This document shows positions 26,387 through 35,364 of a DNA stretch of 64,000 nt, in pieces (the first letter of the stretch is position 1; every line of letters starts with the position of its first letter). The position numbers and the translations under genes are program-made. Under the pieces are notes generated by a model. That model ran no database searches. It saw only the letters and a program-made list of their open reading frames with translations, and was not told the origin of the DNA. Source of the DNA: CAWGXZ01 sp963826695 (GTDB lineage: Bacteria > Pseudomonadota > Gammaproteobacteria > Burkholderiales > Burkholderiaceae_C); assembly GCA_963826695.1 (NCBI GenBank), contig CAWGXZ010000001.1, positions 1 through 64,000 of the forward strand. Direction: 5' to 3'.

Positions 26387-26491
26387 CCGTGCAACTGGCG
26401 ATGGGGTTCGTTCGAACCCGAGGTGGTGAACCACCGGGAAGCACGGTCGGGCCGGCGTGCTGCCGGCTGCGATTCAGCCGTTCGCCTGGGC
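26387..26491 (+). ncRNA. ZTP riboswitch (pfl motif) upstream of glyA
   Basis: The leader carries the two conserved parts of the ZTP/pfl aptamer. First part: CCGTGC (26387-26392), then AACTGGCG, a variable hairpin GGGTTCGTTCGAACCC, the GGTGGTGAACCACCGGGAAG element, and GCACGG (26441-26446) closing P1. Second part: a GGCTGCGATTCAGCC hairpin and the signature CGCCTGGGCA (26482-26491). The pfl motif is known to sit before glyA, folD, purH and similar one-carbon and purine genes and to switch them on when ZTP (10-formyl-THF shortage) accumulates. A TCTTC-TTTC-GAAGA hairpin at 26575-26588 covers part of the glyA ribosome binding site and may be the expression platform. Confidence 0.8.
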
Positions 26492-26596
26492 AGCCCGCGT
26501 TGCAAGCGCCGCATGACGAGCCGATGGTTCGTTGACGGCCGGTAGCGGCTGACGCCGCCCGAGCACGCCGCGGGTCTTCTTTCGAAGAGGACTGCC

Positions 26597-27844
26597 ATGT
26601 TTGACCGCACCCAATCCACCATCGCCAGCGTCGACCCGGACCTCTGGTCGGCGATCGAGCTGGAAAACCAGCGCCAGGAAGACCACATCGAGCTGATCGC
26701 GTCGGAAAACTACGCGTCGCCGGCGGTGATGGCCGCCCAGGGCAGCCAGCTGACCAACAAGTACGCCGAGGGCTACCCCGGCAAGCGCTACTACGGCGGC
26801 TGCGAATACGTCGACCTGGTCGAGCAGCTGGCGATCGACCGTGCCAAGCAGCTGTTCGGCGCGCCGCACGCCAACGTGCAGGCCAATTCGGGCTCGCAGG
26901 CGAACCAGGCGGTGTTCTTCGGGCTGCTGCAGCCGGGCGACACGATCATGGGCATGAGCCTCGCCGAAGGCGGCCACCTGACGCACGGCATGCCGCTCAA
27001 CATGAGCGGCAAGTGGTTCAAGGTGGTGAGCTACGGGCTCGACGCCGACGAGGCGATCGACTACGACGCGATGGAGCGGCTGGCGCACGAGCATCGCCCC
27101 AAGCTGATCATCGCCGGCGCATCCGCATACAGCCTGCGCATCGACTTCGAGCGCTTCGCCGCAGTGGCCAAGGCGGTCGGCGCCTATTTCATGGTCGACA
27201 TGGCGCATTACGCCGGGCTGGTGGCGGCAGGCGTCTATCCGAACCCGATGCCGTTTGCCGACGTCGTGACCTCGACGACGCACAAGAGCCTGCGCGGGCC
27301 GCGCGGCGGCATCGTGCTGATGCACGACCATGTCGCCAAGCAGATCAACAGCGCGATCTTTCCGGGCATCCAGGGCGGGCCGCTGATGCATGTGATCGCC
27401 GCCAAGGCGGTGGCCTTCAAGGAGGCGCTGGCGCCGGAGTTCAAGGTCTACCAGCAGCAGGTGGTTGCCAACGCGCGGGCGATGGCCGAGACGCTGGCCG
27501 AGCGCGGACTGCGCATCGTCAGCGGCCGCACCGAAAGCCACGTGATGCTGGTCGACCTGCGGCCGAAGGGCCTGACCGGCAAGCAGGCCGAGGCGCTGCT
27601 CGGCGATGCGCACATCACCTGCAACAAGAACGGCATTCCGAACGACCCGCAGAAGCCGATGGTGACCAGCGGCATTCGCCTCGGCTCGCCGGCGATGACG
27701 ACGCGCGGCTTCCGCGAGGCCGAGGCGCGGACCACGGCGCACCTGATCGCCGACGTGCTCGACCGGCCCGAGGACGGCGTGAACATCGCCGCCGTGCGCG
27801 AACGCGTGGCCGGGTTGGCGCGCGAATTTCCGGTCTATCGCTGA
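26597..27844 (+). CDS. glyA: Serine hydroxymethyltransferase
   Basis: 415 residues, normal length. PLP enzyme converting serine and THF to glycine and 5,10-methylene-THF in the cytoplasm. LIASENYASPAVMAAQGSQL, YYGGCEYVDLVEQLA, MVDMAHYAGLVAAG and STTHKSLRGPRGG with the PLP lysine K230 are all present. ATG 26597 follows AAGAGGAC. A ZTP riboswitch precedes it, which fits control by one-carbon folate status. nrdR follows after 50 bases, a conserved order in this group. Confidence 0.96.
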   Translation: MFDRTQSTIASVDPDLWSAIELENQRQEDHIELIASENYASPAVMAAQGSQLTNKYAEGYPGKRYYGGCEYVDLVEQLAIDRAKQLFGAPHANVQANSGSQANQAVFFGLLQPGDTIMGMSLAEGGHLTHGMPLNMSGKWFKVVSYGLDADEAIDYDAMERLAHEHRPKLIIAGASAYSLRIDFERFAAVAKAVGAYFMVDMAHYAGLVAAGVYPNPMPFADVVTSTTHKSLRGPRGGIVLMHDHVAKQINSAIFPGIQGGPLMHVIAAKAVAFKEALAPEFKVYQQQVVANARAMAETLAERGLRIVSGRTESHVMLVDLRPKGLTGKQAEALLGDAHITCNKNGIPNDPQKPMVTSGIRLGSPAMTTRGFREAEARTTAHLIADVLDRPEDGVNIAAVRERVAGLAREFPVYR

Positions 27845-27894
27845 GCCGCTGACGCGGACCCGCGCGCAGCCGACCGAGCGGAAGCAGGCCGACG

Positions 27895-28338
27895 ATGCGC
27901 TGCCCTTTCTGTAGCCACCCGGAAACGCAGGTCGTCGAGACCCGCGACTCGGACGAGGGCGATGTGATCCGCCGGCGCCGCCGCTGCCAGGGCTGCGAGA
28001 AGCGTTTCACCACCTACGAGCGGCCCGAGATCGCATTGCCGTCGGTGGTGAAGCGCGACGGCACCCGGGCGGAATTCGACCCCGCCAAGCTGCGGGCGTC
28101 GATGGCGCTGGCGTTGCGCAAGCGGCCGGTGAGCACCGGCCAGATCGACAGCGCCATCGACCGCATCCAGGAGACGGTGCTGGCCGGCGGCGAGCGCGAA
28201 GTGCCCTCGACCCGCCTGGGCGAGCTGGTGATGCGCGAACTGGAAGGCATCGACAAGGTGGCCTACGTCCGTTTTGCGTCGGTCTACCGCAGCTTCGCCG
28301 ACGTGGACGCCTTCCGGCAGCTGATCAAGGATATCTAG
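27895..28338 (+). CDS. nrdR: Transcriptional repressor NrdR
   Basis: 147 residues: an N-terminal zinc ribbon (C3, C6, C31, C34 in MRCPFC and CQGCEKRFTTYERPEI) and an ATP-cone (VVKRDGTRAEFDPAKLRASM). It represses ribonucleotide reductase genes in response to nucleotide levels. GGAAGC-type purines precede the ATG. No reductase gene is in the window. The order glyA-nrdR is conserved in betaproteobacteria. Confidence 0.96.
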   Translation: MRCPFCSHPETQVVETRDSDEGDVIRRRRRCQGCEKRFTTYERPEIALPSVVKRDGTRAEFDPAKLRASMALALRKRPVSTGQIDSAIDRIQETVLAGGEREVPSTRLGELVMRELEGIDKVAYVRFASVYRSFADVDAFRQLIKDI

Positions 28339-28447
28339 CCCAATCCGGGCTCGCTGCGCGCCTCCACCGCCTCATCTGCTAGGGGGATGCGTTCCCGCTG
28401 CCGGCTGCCTACATTGGCTGCGGCAACAAGGGCGCGGGGAGGCTCAG

Positions 28448-28990
28448 ATGCGCAGATCGTTCTCGACTCGGCCAGGCGGCGTCACCCTGGTCGAGCTGTG
28501 CGTCGCCATGGCGGTGATGCTGGTCGTTGCCAGCACGGCCATACCGTCCCTGCTGGCTTTCATCGATCGGCAGCGCCTCGAAGGCGCCGCAGCCGAACTG
28601 GCGGGCGACCTGCTGTTCATTCGTACCGAGGCGCTGGCGCGCAATCAGGCGCTGCGCTTCAGCGTCTACAGCGACAGCGGCAGCAGCTGCTATGTCATCC
28701 ACAGCGGCGAACGCAGCGACTGCAGTTGCGAAAGCAGCGGCCGCGCGAGTTGCAGTGGCGCTGCCGAACCCCTGAAGACGGTGCGCTGGTCGGCGGGCGA
28801 TCGGCTGGTGCTGAGCGCCAACGTGAACTCGATGCGCTTCGAACCGGCGCAGGGCACCACCTCGCCCGCGGGCAGCCTGCGCATCAGCGACATGCACGAG
28901 CGCACGATCAGCGTGATCGTCAACATCCTCGGCCGGGTCCGGGCGTGCACGCCGCCGGGCAGCAGCGTGCCGGGCTATCGCACCTGCTGA
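28448..28990 (+). CDS. fimT: Type IV minor pseudopilin, FimT/GspH family
   Basis: 180 residues. A prepilin-type leader with cleavage after Gly (PGG then VTLVELCVAMAVMLVVA, E5 present) is followed by a hydrophobic helix and LLAFIDRQRLEGAAAELAGD, the GspH/FimT block. Four or more Cys in the globular part (SSCYVIHSG, RSDCSCESSG) may form disulfides. It is the first of four pseudopilin genes lying between nrdR and ribD and should contribute to the pilus priming complex. The symbol is by family. Confidence 0.78.
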   Translation: MRRSFSTRPGGVTLVELCVAMAVMLVVASTAIPSLLAFIDRQRLEGAAAELAGDLLFIRTEALARNQALRFSVYSDSGSSCYVIHSGERSDCSCESSGRASCSGAAEPLKTVRWSAGDRLVLSANVNSMRFEPAQGTTSPAGSLRISDMHERTISVIVNILGRVRACTPPGSSVPGYRTC

Positions 28991-29002
28991 GGCGAGGCTC
29001 GC

Positions 29003-29710
29003 TTGGCTGCGCCTGCACGACGCGTTCGGGCCACGTATGCGGCCCGGCCGGGGACCGGCTTCTCGCTGGTCGAGTTGCTGGTCGGCATGGCGCTCGGCCT
29101 GTTCGTCGTTGCCGCGGCGATCGGGGTGCTGACCAGCCACCTGCAGGAGAACCGGGCCCTGGTGATCGAAGCCCGCGTGATGAACGAGCTGCGCCACGCC
29201 GCCGACCGCATCACCCGCGAGCTGCGCCGCGCCGGCTATTGGGGCGAGGCCGGCGCGGCGCTCTGGCAGGGTGACACGGCACCCCGCGCCAATCCGTACC
29301 TGGCGCTCGGGCTGGTTGGCGAGGCGGCAAGCAGTGTCAATTTCGGGTACTCGCGCGACAGCCGCGAAAACCACACGCTCGACAGCAACGAGCAATTCGG
29401 CTTTCGCCTGCGCAGCGGCAATCTGGAGGTGCGGCTCGGGTCGGCCTGGCAAACGCTGACCGATCCGGCCACGCTGGTCGTCACCGCCTTCAGCGTGACG
29501 CCGCAGGTGCTGGAGCAGACGCTCGAATCGCTCTGCAGGCAGCCTTGCCCGACCGACCCGGCGGTGGCCGACTGTCCGCCGCGGCTGCAGGTGCGCCGGC
29601 TCGATCTGCAGATCAGCGGCCGCGCCGCAGCCGATGCGCGCGTGGTGCGCAGCCTGCAGAGCAGCGTGCGGCTGCGCAACGACACGCTGACCGGCGCATG
29701 CGTCGAATGA
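29003..29710 (+). CDS. pilW: Type IV minor pseudopilin, PilW-like
   Basis: 235 residues from a TTG at 29003, 13 bases after fimT. Prepilin motif GTGFSLVELLVGMALGLFVV with cleavage before Phe and E5. The globular domain has AADRITRELRRAGYWGEA, a PilW-type signature, and several Cys (SLCRQPCP, DCPP). The stop overlaps the following ATG as ATGA. No other start in frame gives a leader with as short a basic segment. Likely part of the minor pilin complex with the adjacent genes. Confidence 0.75.
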   Translation: MAAPARRVRATYAARPGTGFSLVELLVGMALGLFVVAAAIGVLTSHLQENRALVIEARVMNELRHAADRITRELRRAGYWGEAGAALWQGDTAPRANPYLALGLVGEAASSVNFGYSRDSRENHTLDSNEQFGFRLRSGNLEVRLGSAWQTLTDPATLVVTAFSVTPQVLEQTLESLCRQPCPTDPAVADCPPRLQVRRLDLQISGRAAADARVVRSLQSSVRLRNDTLTGACVE

Positions 29711-30993
29711 GCGCGCCGCGCCGCCGCACTTCGGCTGCGCAACCGCAGCGCGGCGGTGTCGCGCTGGCAACGACGCTGCTGCTGTTCTTCGCCGTCGCGT
29801 TGGCGGCTGCCTATGCCAACCGCAACCTGCTCGTCGAGCAGCGCGCCTCGGCCAGCAGCGTGCGCTCGACCGTCGCGTTCGAGGCCGCGGAAGCCGGGCT
29901 CGAATGGACCATCGCGATGCTCAACAGCGACCAGCCGCTCGATGCCGCGTGCCGGCCGAGCAGCACCGCCGGCGCGGCACCGCTGCGCGAGCGGCTGCTG
30001 CGCTACGACGCAGCGGCCGGCCAGCACCTCCCGCGCACCTGGACGGCAGGCGCCACTGCCGAGCCGCTGGTGCTTCGCGCCGCCTGCCAGCGGCCGGACG
30101 AAGCCGACGCCTGGCGTTGCAGCTGCCCCGCCTCGGGGAGCCCGACACTGGCGGCGAGCGACGGGCCGGCGTTCGTCATCGAGCTGGGCGCGCTGCGGCC
30201 GGGGCTGGTGCAGCTGACGAGCGATGGCTGCAGCGGCAGCGGCACGCCGTGCGCGGCGGACGCCGACCGGCGCGCCGACGCGCTGGCCCGGATGCAGGTC
30301 ACGCTGGCGCTGGTCGGTGCGCTGCGCAGCCGGCCGCTGGCGCCGCTGACCGCAGGCGGCAACGTCGACGCCGGCGCGGCAGCGATCGGCCTGCTCAACG
30401 CCGACGCGCGCAGCGCCGGCTGGCTGGTGCATGCCGGCGGCCATGCGGCGCTGTCTGCGGCCAGGCTGCAGACAGCGGGCGGAGGCTCGGCGCCGCTGGC
30501 GCTCGCCGACGGCGACCGCACGCTGGCGACACTCGGCGCCGAGCGCCTCTTCAGCCGCTATTTCGGTCTCGACAAGGCGAGCTGGCGCGAACAGTCGGCA
30601 GTGCGGACGCTGCGCTGCCGCGACGACTGCACAGCGGCGTTCACCGAGGCCGCCCGCTCGGCACCGCAGTTGATCTGGGTCGAAGGCGATCTGCAGCTTG
30701 CCGGGCCGCTGGCGCTCGGTACGCCGGAGCGGCCGGTGGTGCTGGCGAGCAGCGGCTCCATTCGCTTCGAAGGCGCCGTGCGCATCCACGGCGTGCTCTA
30801 CGGCCGCAGCTTGCGCTGGGACGACGCCGACGCCGCAAGCGCCGGCGTGCAGGGTGCGGTGATCGTCGAGACCGACTACACCGGCAATGCCGCGCCCGAT
30901 CTGGTCTACGACGCCGCGGTGCTTGCCCGGCTGCAGCACGCCAGCGGCAGCTTCGTGCGGCTGCCGGGCAGTTGGCGCGACTTCCAGCCATGA
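29707..30993 (+). CDS. Type IV pilus assembly protein, PilX-like pseudopilin
   Basis: 428 residues. The leader ends QPQRGG and is followed by VALATTLLLFFAVALAAAYA. The usual Glu at position 5 is absent, a trait of PilX/GspK-type tip pseudopilins. SVRSTVAFEAAEAGLEWTIA is the PilX N-terminal domain. The long C-terminal domain contains Cys pairs (AWRCSCPASG, TLRCRDDCTAAF). ATG 29707 overlaps the pilW stop; another ATG at 29698 is possible. It overlaps the next gene by four bases, so all four pseudopilin genes are translationally linked. Confidence 0.7.
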   Translation: MSAPRRRTSAAQPQRGGVALATTLLLFFAVALAAAYANRNLLVEQRASASSVRSTVAFEAAEAGLEWTIAMLNSDQPLDAACRPSSTAGAAPLRERLLRYDAAAGQHLPRTWTAGATAEPLVLRAACQRPDEADAWRCSCPASGSPTLAASDGPAFVIELGALRPGLVQLTSDGCSGSGTPCAADADRRADALARMQVTLALVGALRSRPLAPLTAGGNVDAGAAAIGLLNADARSAGWLVHAGGHAALSAARLQTAGGGSAPLALADGDRTLATLGAERLFSRYFGLDKASWREQSAVRTLRCRDDCTAAFTEAARSAPQLIWVEGDLQLAGPLALGTPERPVVLASSGSIRFEGAVRIHGVLYGRSLRWDDADAASAGVQGAVIVETDYTGNAAPDLVYDAAVLARLQHASGSFVRLPGSWRDFQP

Positions 30994-32222
30994 GCCGGGG
31001 CTGCACCCACCCGCCACGCCAGCCTGCGGTGCCGCCGCGCCGGGCGCAGCGCGGCGGCTCGATCCTCGACGCGCTGCTCGGGTTCGCCGTGGTGGTCGCC
31101 GGGATGGTCGGCAGCGCACGGCTGCAGGTCGACCTGCGGCTCGGCGCCGACCAGGCGCGGCAGCGCGCCGAAGCAGCGCGGCTGGCGCAGCAGCAGATCG
31201 AGCAGCTGCGCAGCTTCATCGCCCTCGTCGGTGGCAGCGCGAGTTACGCGGCGCAGGGTTCCGCACGCAGCGAGACCGCCGACTCGATCGACCGCAATAC
31301 ACGCTACACGATCGAGCGCGATCTCGGCGAGGGCGAGGCGGCACCGCTGCGTTCCGCAACCGTGCGGGTCGCCTGGGCCGACCGTCGCGGTGCGGCGCAG
31401 GCGCTGCGCCTCGATTCGCTGCTGGCGCGCAGCGCACCGGCGCTCGGCGCGGCGCTGGCCACGGCACCTGCCGGCAGGCCCGTGGCGCCGCTCCACGGCC
31501 GCCACATCGGCATCCCTGCCGAGGCGGCCGACCTCGGCGATGGCCGCAGCGCGTTCAAACCCGCGCTCGGCGGCAGCGTCGCCTGGGTGCTCGACAACCG
31601 CAGCGGCCGCGTCACCGCACGCTGCAGCGGCGTGGCGGCGGCACGCCTGAACCGCGATCTGCGCGCAGCCGACCTCGAGGCGTGCGACGCCGTCGACGGC
31701 ATGCTGCTGAGTGGCCGAATCCGCTTTGCCGGGGTCGGGTCGCCGCCGGGCACCACCGTGTCGCTTCCCGCAGTCGGCAGCGCGCCGGCCGACTGCGTCA
31801 GCGAATCGGTCAAGGTCGTCGCCTACCGCGTCGGCGACGAAGCCCGCCGCGAGGCGTTGCCGGCCGCCGCCACGGCAGCCGACCATGCGGCGAGCGCCTG
31901 GACCGAACTCGGCGACGCCCACCTGCGCTACCACTGCCTGGTCGTGCCGGGCACGGGGGACTCCGGGCGGCGCTGGTCGGGCCACTCGCTGCTGGTGCCC
32001 GACGGCTGGCGCATCGGGCTGGCGAGCGGTGAGCGGCGCGTCTGCCGCTTCGCAACCGCTGCCGCGGGCCTGGCGAGCGACGCCAATGCACACCACCCGG
32101 AGCACTATGCCGACGTCGAACAGGCGCTGGTCGAGCAGAACTTCCTCGTCGTCGATGCGGCCGATGCATGCCCGGTTGCGGGCTCGGCGATGAACCTGGC
32201 GACGGTGCAGCACCAGCCCTGA
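30990..32222 (+). CDS. PilV-like pseudopilin with large C-terminal domain
   Basis: 410 residues. RAQRGGSILDALLGFAVVVA is a prepilin-type leader and hydrophobic helix with an acidic residue near position 5, and ARLAQQQIEQLRSFI continues the pilin helix. The rest has no recognised motif: many Arg/Ala and several Cys (TARCSGV, EACDAVDG, ADACPVAG). PilV proteins are usually shorter, so the large globular domain is noteworthy. It ends the four-gene pseudopilin unit; no pilE or pilY1 follows in the window. Confidence 0.62.
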   Translation: MSRGCTHPPRQPAVPPRRAQRGGSILDALLGFAVVVAGMVGSARLQVDLRLGADQARQRAEAARLAQQQIEQLRSFIALVGGSASYAAQGSARSETADSIDRNTRYTIERDLGEGEAAPLRSATVRVAWADRRGAAQALRLDSLLARSAPALGAALATAPAGRPVAPLHGRHIGIPAEAADLGDGRSAFKPALGGSVAWVLDNRSGRVTARCSGVAAARLNRDLRAADLEACDAVDGMLLSGRIRFAGVGSPPGTTVSLPAVGSAPADCVSESVKVVAYRVGDEARREALPAAATAADHAASAWTELGDAHLRYHCLVVPGTGDSGRRWSGHSLLVPDGWRIGLASGERRVCRFATAAAGLASDANAHHPEHYADVEQALVEQNFLVVDAADACPVAGSAMNLATVQHQP

Positions 32223-32385
32223 GCGGGTGTGCATCGACGCGTTGCGCGACGCGTCCGCCCGCCCTTGCGCGGCTTGCCGTGCCGCAAGCGGTAAATCAGG
32301 ACCTGCGATCGGCCTCAGGCCGGGGAGCCCCACCCCGCAGGTGCGCTGCCCGCGCGTCCGGTCGTTCGTTGGCGATACTCGTCGG

Positions 32386-33519
32386 GTGAGTGCCTCTTTC
32401 GACCCCGATCACGCCATGCGCGAGGCGCTGGTGCTCGCCGCCCAGGCGATCGGCCTCAGCGACCCGAATCCGCGCGTCGGCTGCGTGCTCCTGGCTGCCG
32501 ACGGGCGGGTGATCGGCCGCGGCCATACCCAGGCTGCCGGGGGACCGCATGCGGAGGTGATGGCGCTGCGTGACGCCCATGTCCGCGGCGACGCGACGGC
32601 CGGCTGCACCGCCGTCGTCACGCTCGAACCCTGCGCCCACCACGGCCGCACGCCGCCGTGCTGCGACGCGCTGATCGCGGCAGGCATTGCGCGCTGCATC
32701 GTTGCCGTCGTCGACCCGTTCGAGCGTGTTGCCGGTGAAGGCATCGCCCGGATGCGCGCGGCCGGCATCGAGGTGCAGGTACTGCCGGCCGGCGAACTGA
32801 GCGACGCGGCGCGCGAGCTGAACATCGGCTTCTTCTCACGCGTGACACGCGGCCGGCCATGGGTGCGGCTGAAGGCTGCCGTCTCGCTCGACGGCCGCAG
32901 CGCGCTCGACGACGGCAGCAGCCGCTGGATCACCGGCGAGGCGGCGCGCCGCGACGGCCACGTATGGCGCAAGCGTGCCGGCGCGGTGCTCACCGGCATC
33001 GGCACGCTGCTCGGCGACGACCCGCGGCTCGACGTGCGCTTTGCCGAAACCGCCCGGCAGCCGCTGCGGGTGGTGCTCGACTCGTCGTTGCGCACGCCAC
33101 CGACGGCGCGGCTGCTCGATCCGCCCGGCGCGGTGCTGATTTGCGCCGCCGACGCCGATCTTGCCGGCGGGGCTGCGCACGCCGCATTGCGCGAACGCGG
33201 CGCCGAGGTGGCCTTCGTCGCGGCACGCGACGGACGGGTGGACCTGCCGGCGCTGCTCCTCGAGCTCGGGGCACGGGGCGTCAACGAGCTGCATGTCGAG
33301 GCCGGCAGCCGACTCAACGGCGCCTGGGTGCGCGAGCGGCTGGTCGACGAATACTTGATCTACATGGCTCCGAAGCTGATCGGCACCGGCCGCGGGCTGG
33401 CCGATTTCGGGCCCCTGGCGAGCCTGGGCGACGCCCAGACGCTGCGCCTGCTGAGCGTCGACCCGGTCGGCGGCGACCTGCGAATCGTTGCCCGGCCGAC
33501 CGGTCCGGCGGCGACGTAG
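32386..33519 (+). CDS. ribD: Bifunctional diaminohydroxyphosphoribosylaminopyrimidine deaminase / 5-amino-6-(5-phosphoribosylamino)uracil reductase
   Basis: 377 residues from GTG 32386. N-terminal deaminase: SDPNPRVGCVLL, GGPHAEVMAL (H55, E57) and EPCAHHGRTPPCCDAL (C83 and C92 zinc ligands). C-terminal NADPH reductase: RPWVRLKAAVSLDGRSALDD, RWITGEAARRDGHVWRKRAG and ELHVEAGSRLNGAWV. It performs the second and third steps of riboflavin synthesis. An ATG at 32227 would add 53 residues unlike the family, so I prefer the GTG. Confidence 0.92.
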   Translation: MSASFDPDHAMREALVLAAQAIGLSDPNPRVGCVLLAADGRVIGRGHTQAAGGPHAEVMALRDAHVRGDATAGCTAVVTLEPCAHHGRTPPCCDALIAAGIARCIVAVVDPFERVAGEGIARMRAAGIEVQVLPAGELSDAARELNIGFFSRVTRGRPWVRLKAAVSLDGRSALDDGSSRWITGEAARRDGHVWRKRAGAVLTGIGTLLGDDPRLDVRFAETARQPLRVVLDSSLRTPPTARLLDPPGAVLICAADADLAGGAAHAALRERGAEVAFVAARDGRVDLPALLLELGARGVNELHVEAGSRLNGAWVRERLVDEYLIYMAPKLIGTGRGLADFGPLASLGDAQTLRLLSVDPVGGDLRIVARPTGPAAT

Positions 33520-33563
33520 CGTTTCGCCTGGCTTCGCTGCCGGGCGGCTGAGACAATCCGCCG

Positions 33564-34181
33564 ATGTTCACAGGCATCGTCAGCGGCATCGGCCGCATCG
33601 TTTCCACCGCGCCGCTGGGCGCTGCACCGGCACACGGCGTCCGGCTGACAGTCGAGGCGCCGACCGGGTTTCTCGACGACGTGCGGCCAGGCGACAGCAT
33701 CGCCATCAACGGCGCCTGCATGACGGCGACAGCGCTGCAGGCGGCACAGTTCGCAGTCGACGTCTCGGCCGAAAGCCTGGCGCGGACCGCGGGGCTCGAC
33801 GCGACCGGCCCGGTCAACCTCGAAAAGGCGATGCGGCCGCTCGACCGCCTCGGCGGCCATCTCGTCAGCGGCCATGTCGACGGCATCGGCCGCGTCGCGC
33901 AGATGCGGCCGGTCGGCGAGTCGACCGAGCTGTGCATCACCGCACCCGCCGACCTCGCACGCTTCCTGGCCGTGAAGGGCTCGATCACCGTCGACGGCGT
34001 CAGCCTGACGGTGAACCGGGTGCGAGACGGCGCGGGGGGTTGCGAGATCAGCATCAACCTCATTCCGCACACGCTCGCCAACACCACGCTGGGGCGCCTG
34101 CAGGCCGGCTCGCGGGTCAATCTCGAAATCGACCTGATCGCCCGCTACGTCGAGCGGATGCTGGCGGCCGGAAACGGCTGA
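33564..34181 (+). CDS. ribE: Riboflavin synthase alpha subunit
   Basis: 205 residues with the two repeated lumazine-binding domains: MFTGIVSGIGRIVS at the start and, in the second half, LVSGHVDGIGRVAQM. SIAINGACMTA and SITVDGVSLTVNRVRD are the matching repeat elements. It converts two 6,7-dimethyl-8-ribityllumazine molecules to riboflavin. It lies in order between ribD and ribBA. Also called ribC in some genomes. Confidence 0.95.
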   Translation: MFTGIVSGIGRIVSTAPLGAAPAHGVRLTVEAPTGFLDDVRPGDSIAINGACMTATALQAAQFAVDVSAESLARTAGLDATGPVNLEKAMRPLDRLGGHLVSGHVDGIGRVAQMRPVGESTELCITAPADLARFLAVKGSITVDGVSLTVNRVRDGAGGCEISINLIPHTLANTTLGRLQAGSRVNLEIDLIARYVERMLAAGNG

Positions 34182-34227
34182 GCGGCCGGGGCGCCGAGAC
34201 CCCTACCCCACTCCCTACAATTGCGCC

Positions 34228-35325
34228 ATGCCGATTTCCCCGATACCGGAGCTGGTTGCCGAACTTGCGGCCGGGCGGATGCTGATCCTCGTCGACGAGG
34301 AAGATCGCGAGAACGAGGGCGATCTGCTGATGGCGGCCGAGCATGTGACGCCCGAGGCGATCAACTTCATGGCGCGTTACGGCCGTGGCCTGATCTGCCT
34401 GACGCTGACCCGCGAGCGCTGCGAGCGACTCCGCCTGACGCCGATGACGGCCAGCAACGGCACGCGCCACGGGACCGCGTTCACGGTGTCGATCGAGGCA
34501 GCGAGCGGCGTGACCACCGGCATTTCCGCGGCCGACCGCGCGCGCACCGTGCAGGCCGCGGTGGCCCGCGACGCGGCGCCGGCCCACCTGGTGCAGCCCG
34601 GCCACATCTTCCCGCTGCAGGCGCAGGACGGCGGCGTCCTGATGCGCGCCGGCCATACCGAGGCCGGCTGCGACCTGGCCCGCATGGCGGGGCTGACACC
34701 GGCGGCGGTGATCTGCGAAATCATGAACGACGACGGCACGATGGCGCGGCTGCCGGACCTGGAAATCTTCGCGCGCGAGCACCGGCTGAAGATCGGCACG
34801 ATTGCCGACCTGATCGAGCACCGCAGCCGCCACGAGACGCTGATCGAGCGCATCGGCCGCCGCACGCTCGCCACCTCGCAAGGCGACTTCGAATGCAGCT
34901 CCTTCCGCGACCGCACCGGCGGGCTGCACCTGGCGCTGGCACACGGCCGCTGGACGCCGCACGACGAAGTGCTGGTGCGGGTGCACGAGCCGCTGACCGT
35001 GCTCGACCTGCTCGACGCGTCGGCCGCCGGCCACTCGTGGGCCCTGCCGAAGGCGCTGGCGGCCATCCAGGCGGCGCCGTGCGGCGCGGCGCTGCTGCTC
35101 AACTGCAGCGACAGCGGCGCCGTGCTGGCGGACCAGCTGCAGACGACCGTCGGCGACGGCCGCAACCCGCCGCCGGCGCAGATCGACCTGCGGACCTACG
35201 GCGTCGGCGCGCAGATCCTGCGCGAGCTCGGCATCAGCCGGATGAAGCTGCTCGGCAGCCCGCGCCGCATGCCGAGCATGGCCGGCTACGGACTCGAGGT
35301 GACCGGCTTCGTCGCCCCGCCATGA
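34228..35325 (+). CDS. ribBA: 3,4-dihydroxy-2-butanone-4-phosphate synthase with degenerate GTP cyclohydrolase II domain (RibBA type)
   Basis: 365 residues. The N-terminal DHBP synthase is complete (ILVDEEDRENEGDLLMAAEH, GLICLTLT, RAGHTEAGCDLARMAG). The C-terminal half has the GTP cyclohydrolase II fold (VRVHEPLTVLDLLDA, DLRTYGVGAQILRELG) but lacks the three zinc Cys normally found just after the V-R-V-H segment. It can be expected to make DHBP but not to open GTP. This split is common in betaproteobacteria, which then carry a separate ribA, not present in this window. Confidence 0.9.
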   Translation: MPISPIPELVAELAAGRMLILVDEEDRENEGDLLMAAEHVTPEAINFMARYGRGLICLTLTRERCERLRLTPMTASNGTRHGTAFTVSIEAASGVTTGISAADRARTVQAAVARDAAPAHLVQPGHIFPLQAQDGGVLMRAGHTEAGCDLARMAGLTPAAVICEIMNDDGTMARLPDLEIFAREHRLKIGTIADLIEHRSRHETLIERIGRRTLATSQGDFECSSFRDRTGGLHLALAHGRWTPHDEVLVRVHEPLTVLDLLDASAAGHSWALPKALAAIQAAPCGAALLLNCSDSGAVLADQLQTTVGDGRNPPPAQIDLRTYGVGAQILRELGISRMKLLGSPRRMPSMAGYGLEVTGFVAPP

Positions 35326-35364
35326 GGCAGGCCGCCGCCTGCCGAACCCTGACCCGGAGATTTC

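Noticed and set aside
29904..32222. 772-codon frame that would join the PilX-like and PilV-like genes
   Set aside because: Only its last 410 codons, from ATG 30990, read as protein with a prepilin leader. The front part is an out-of-frame reading of the PilX-like gene.
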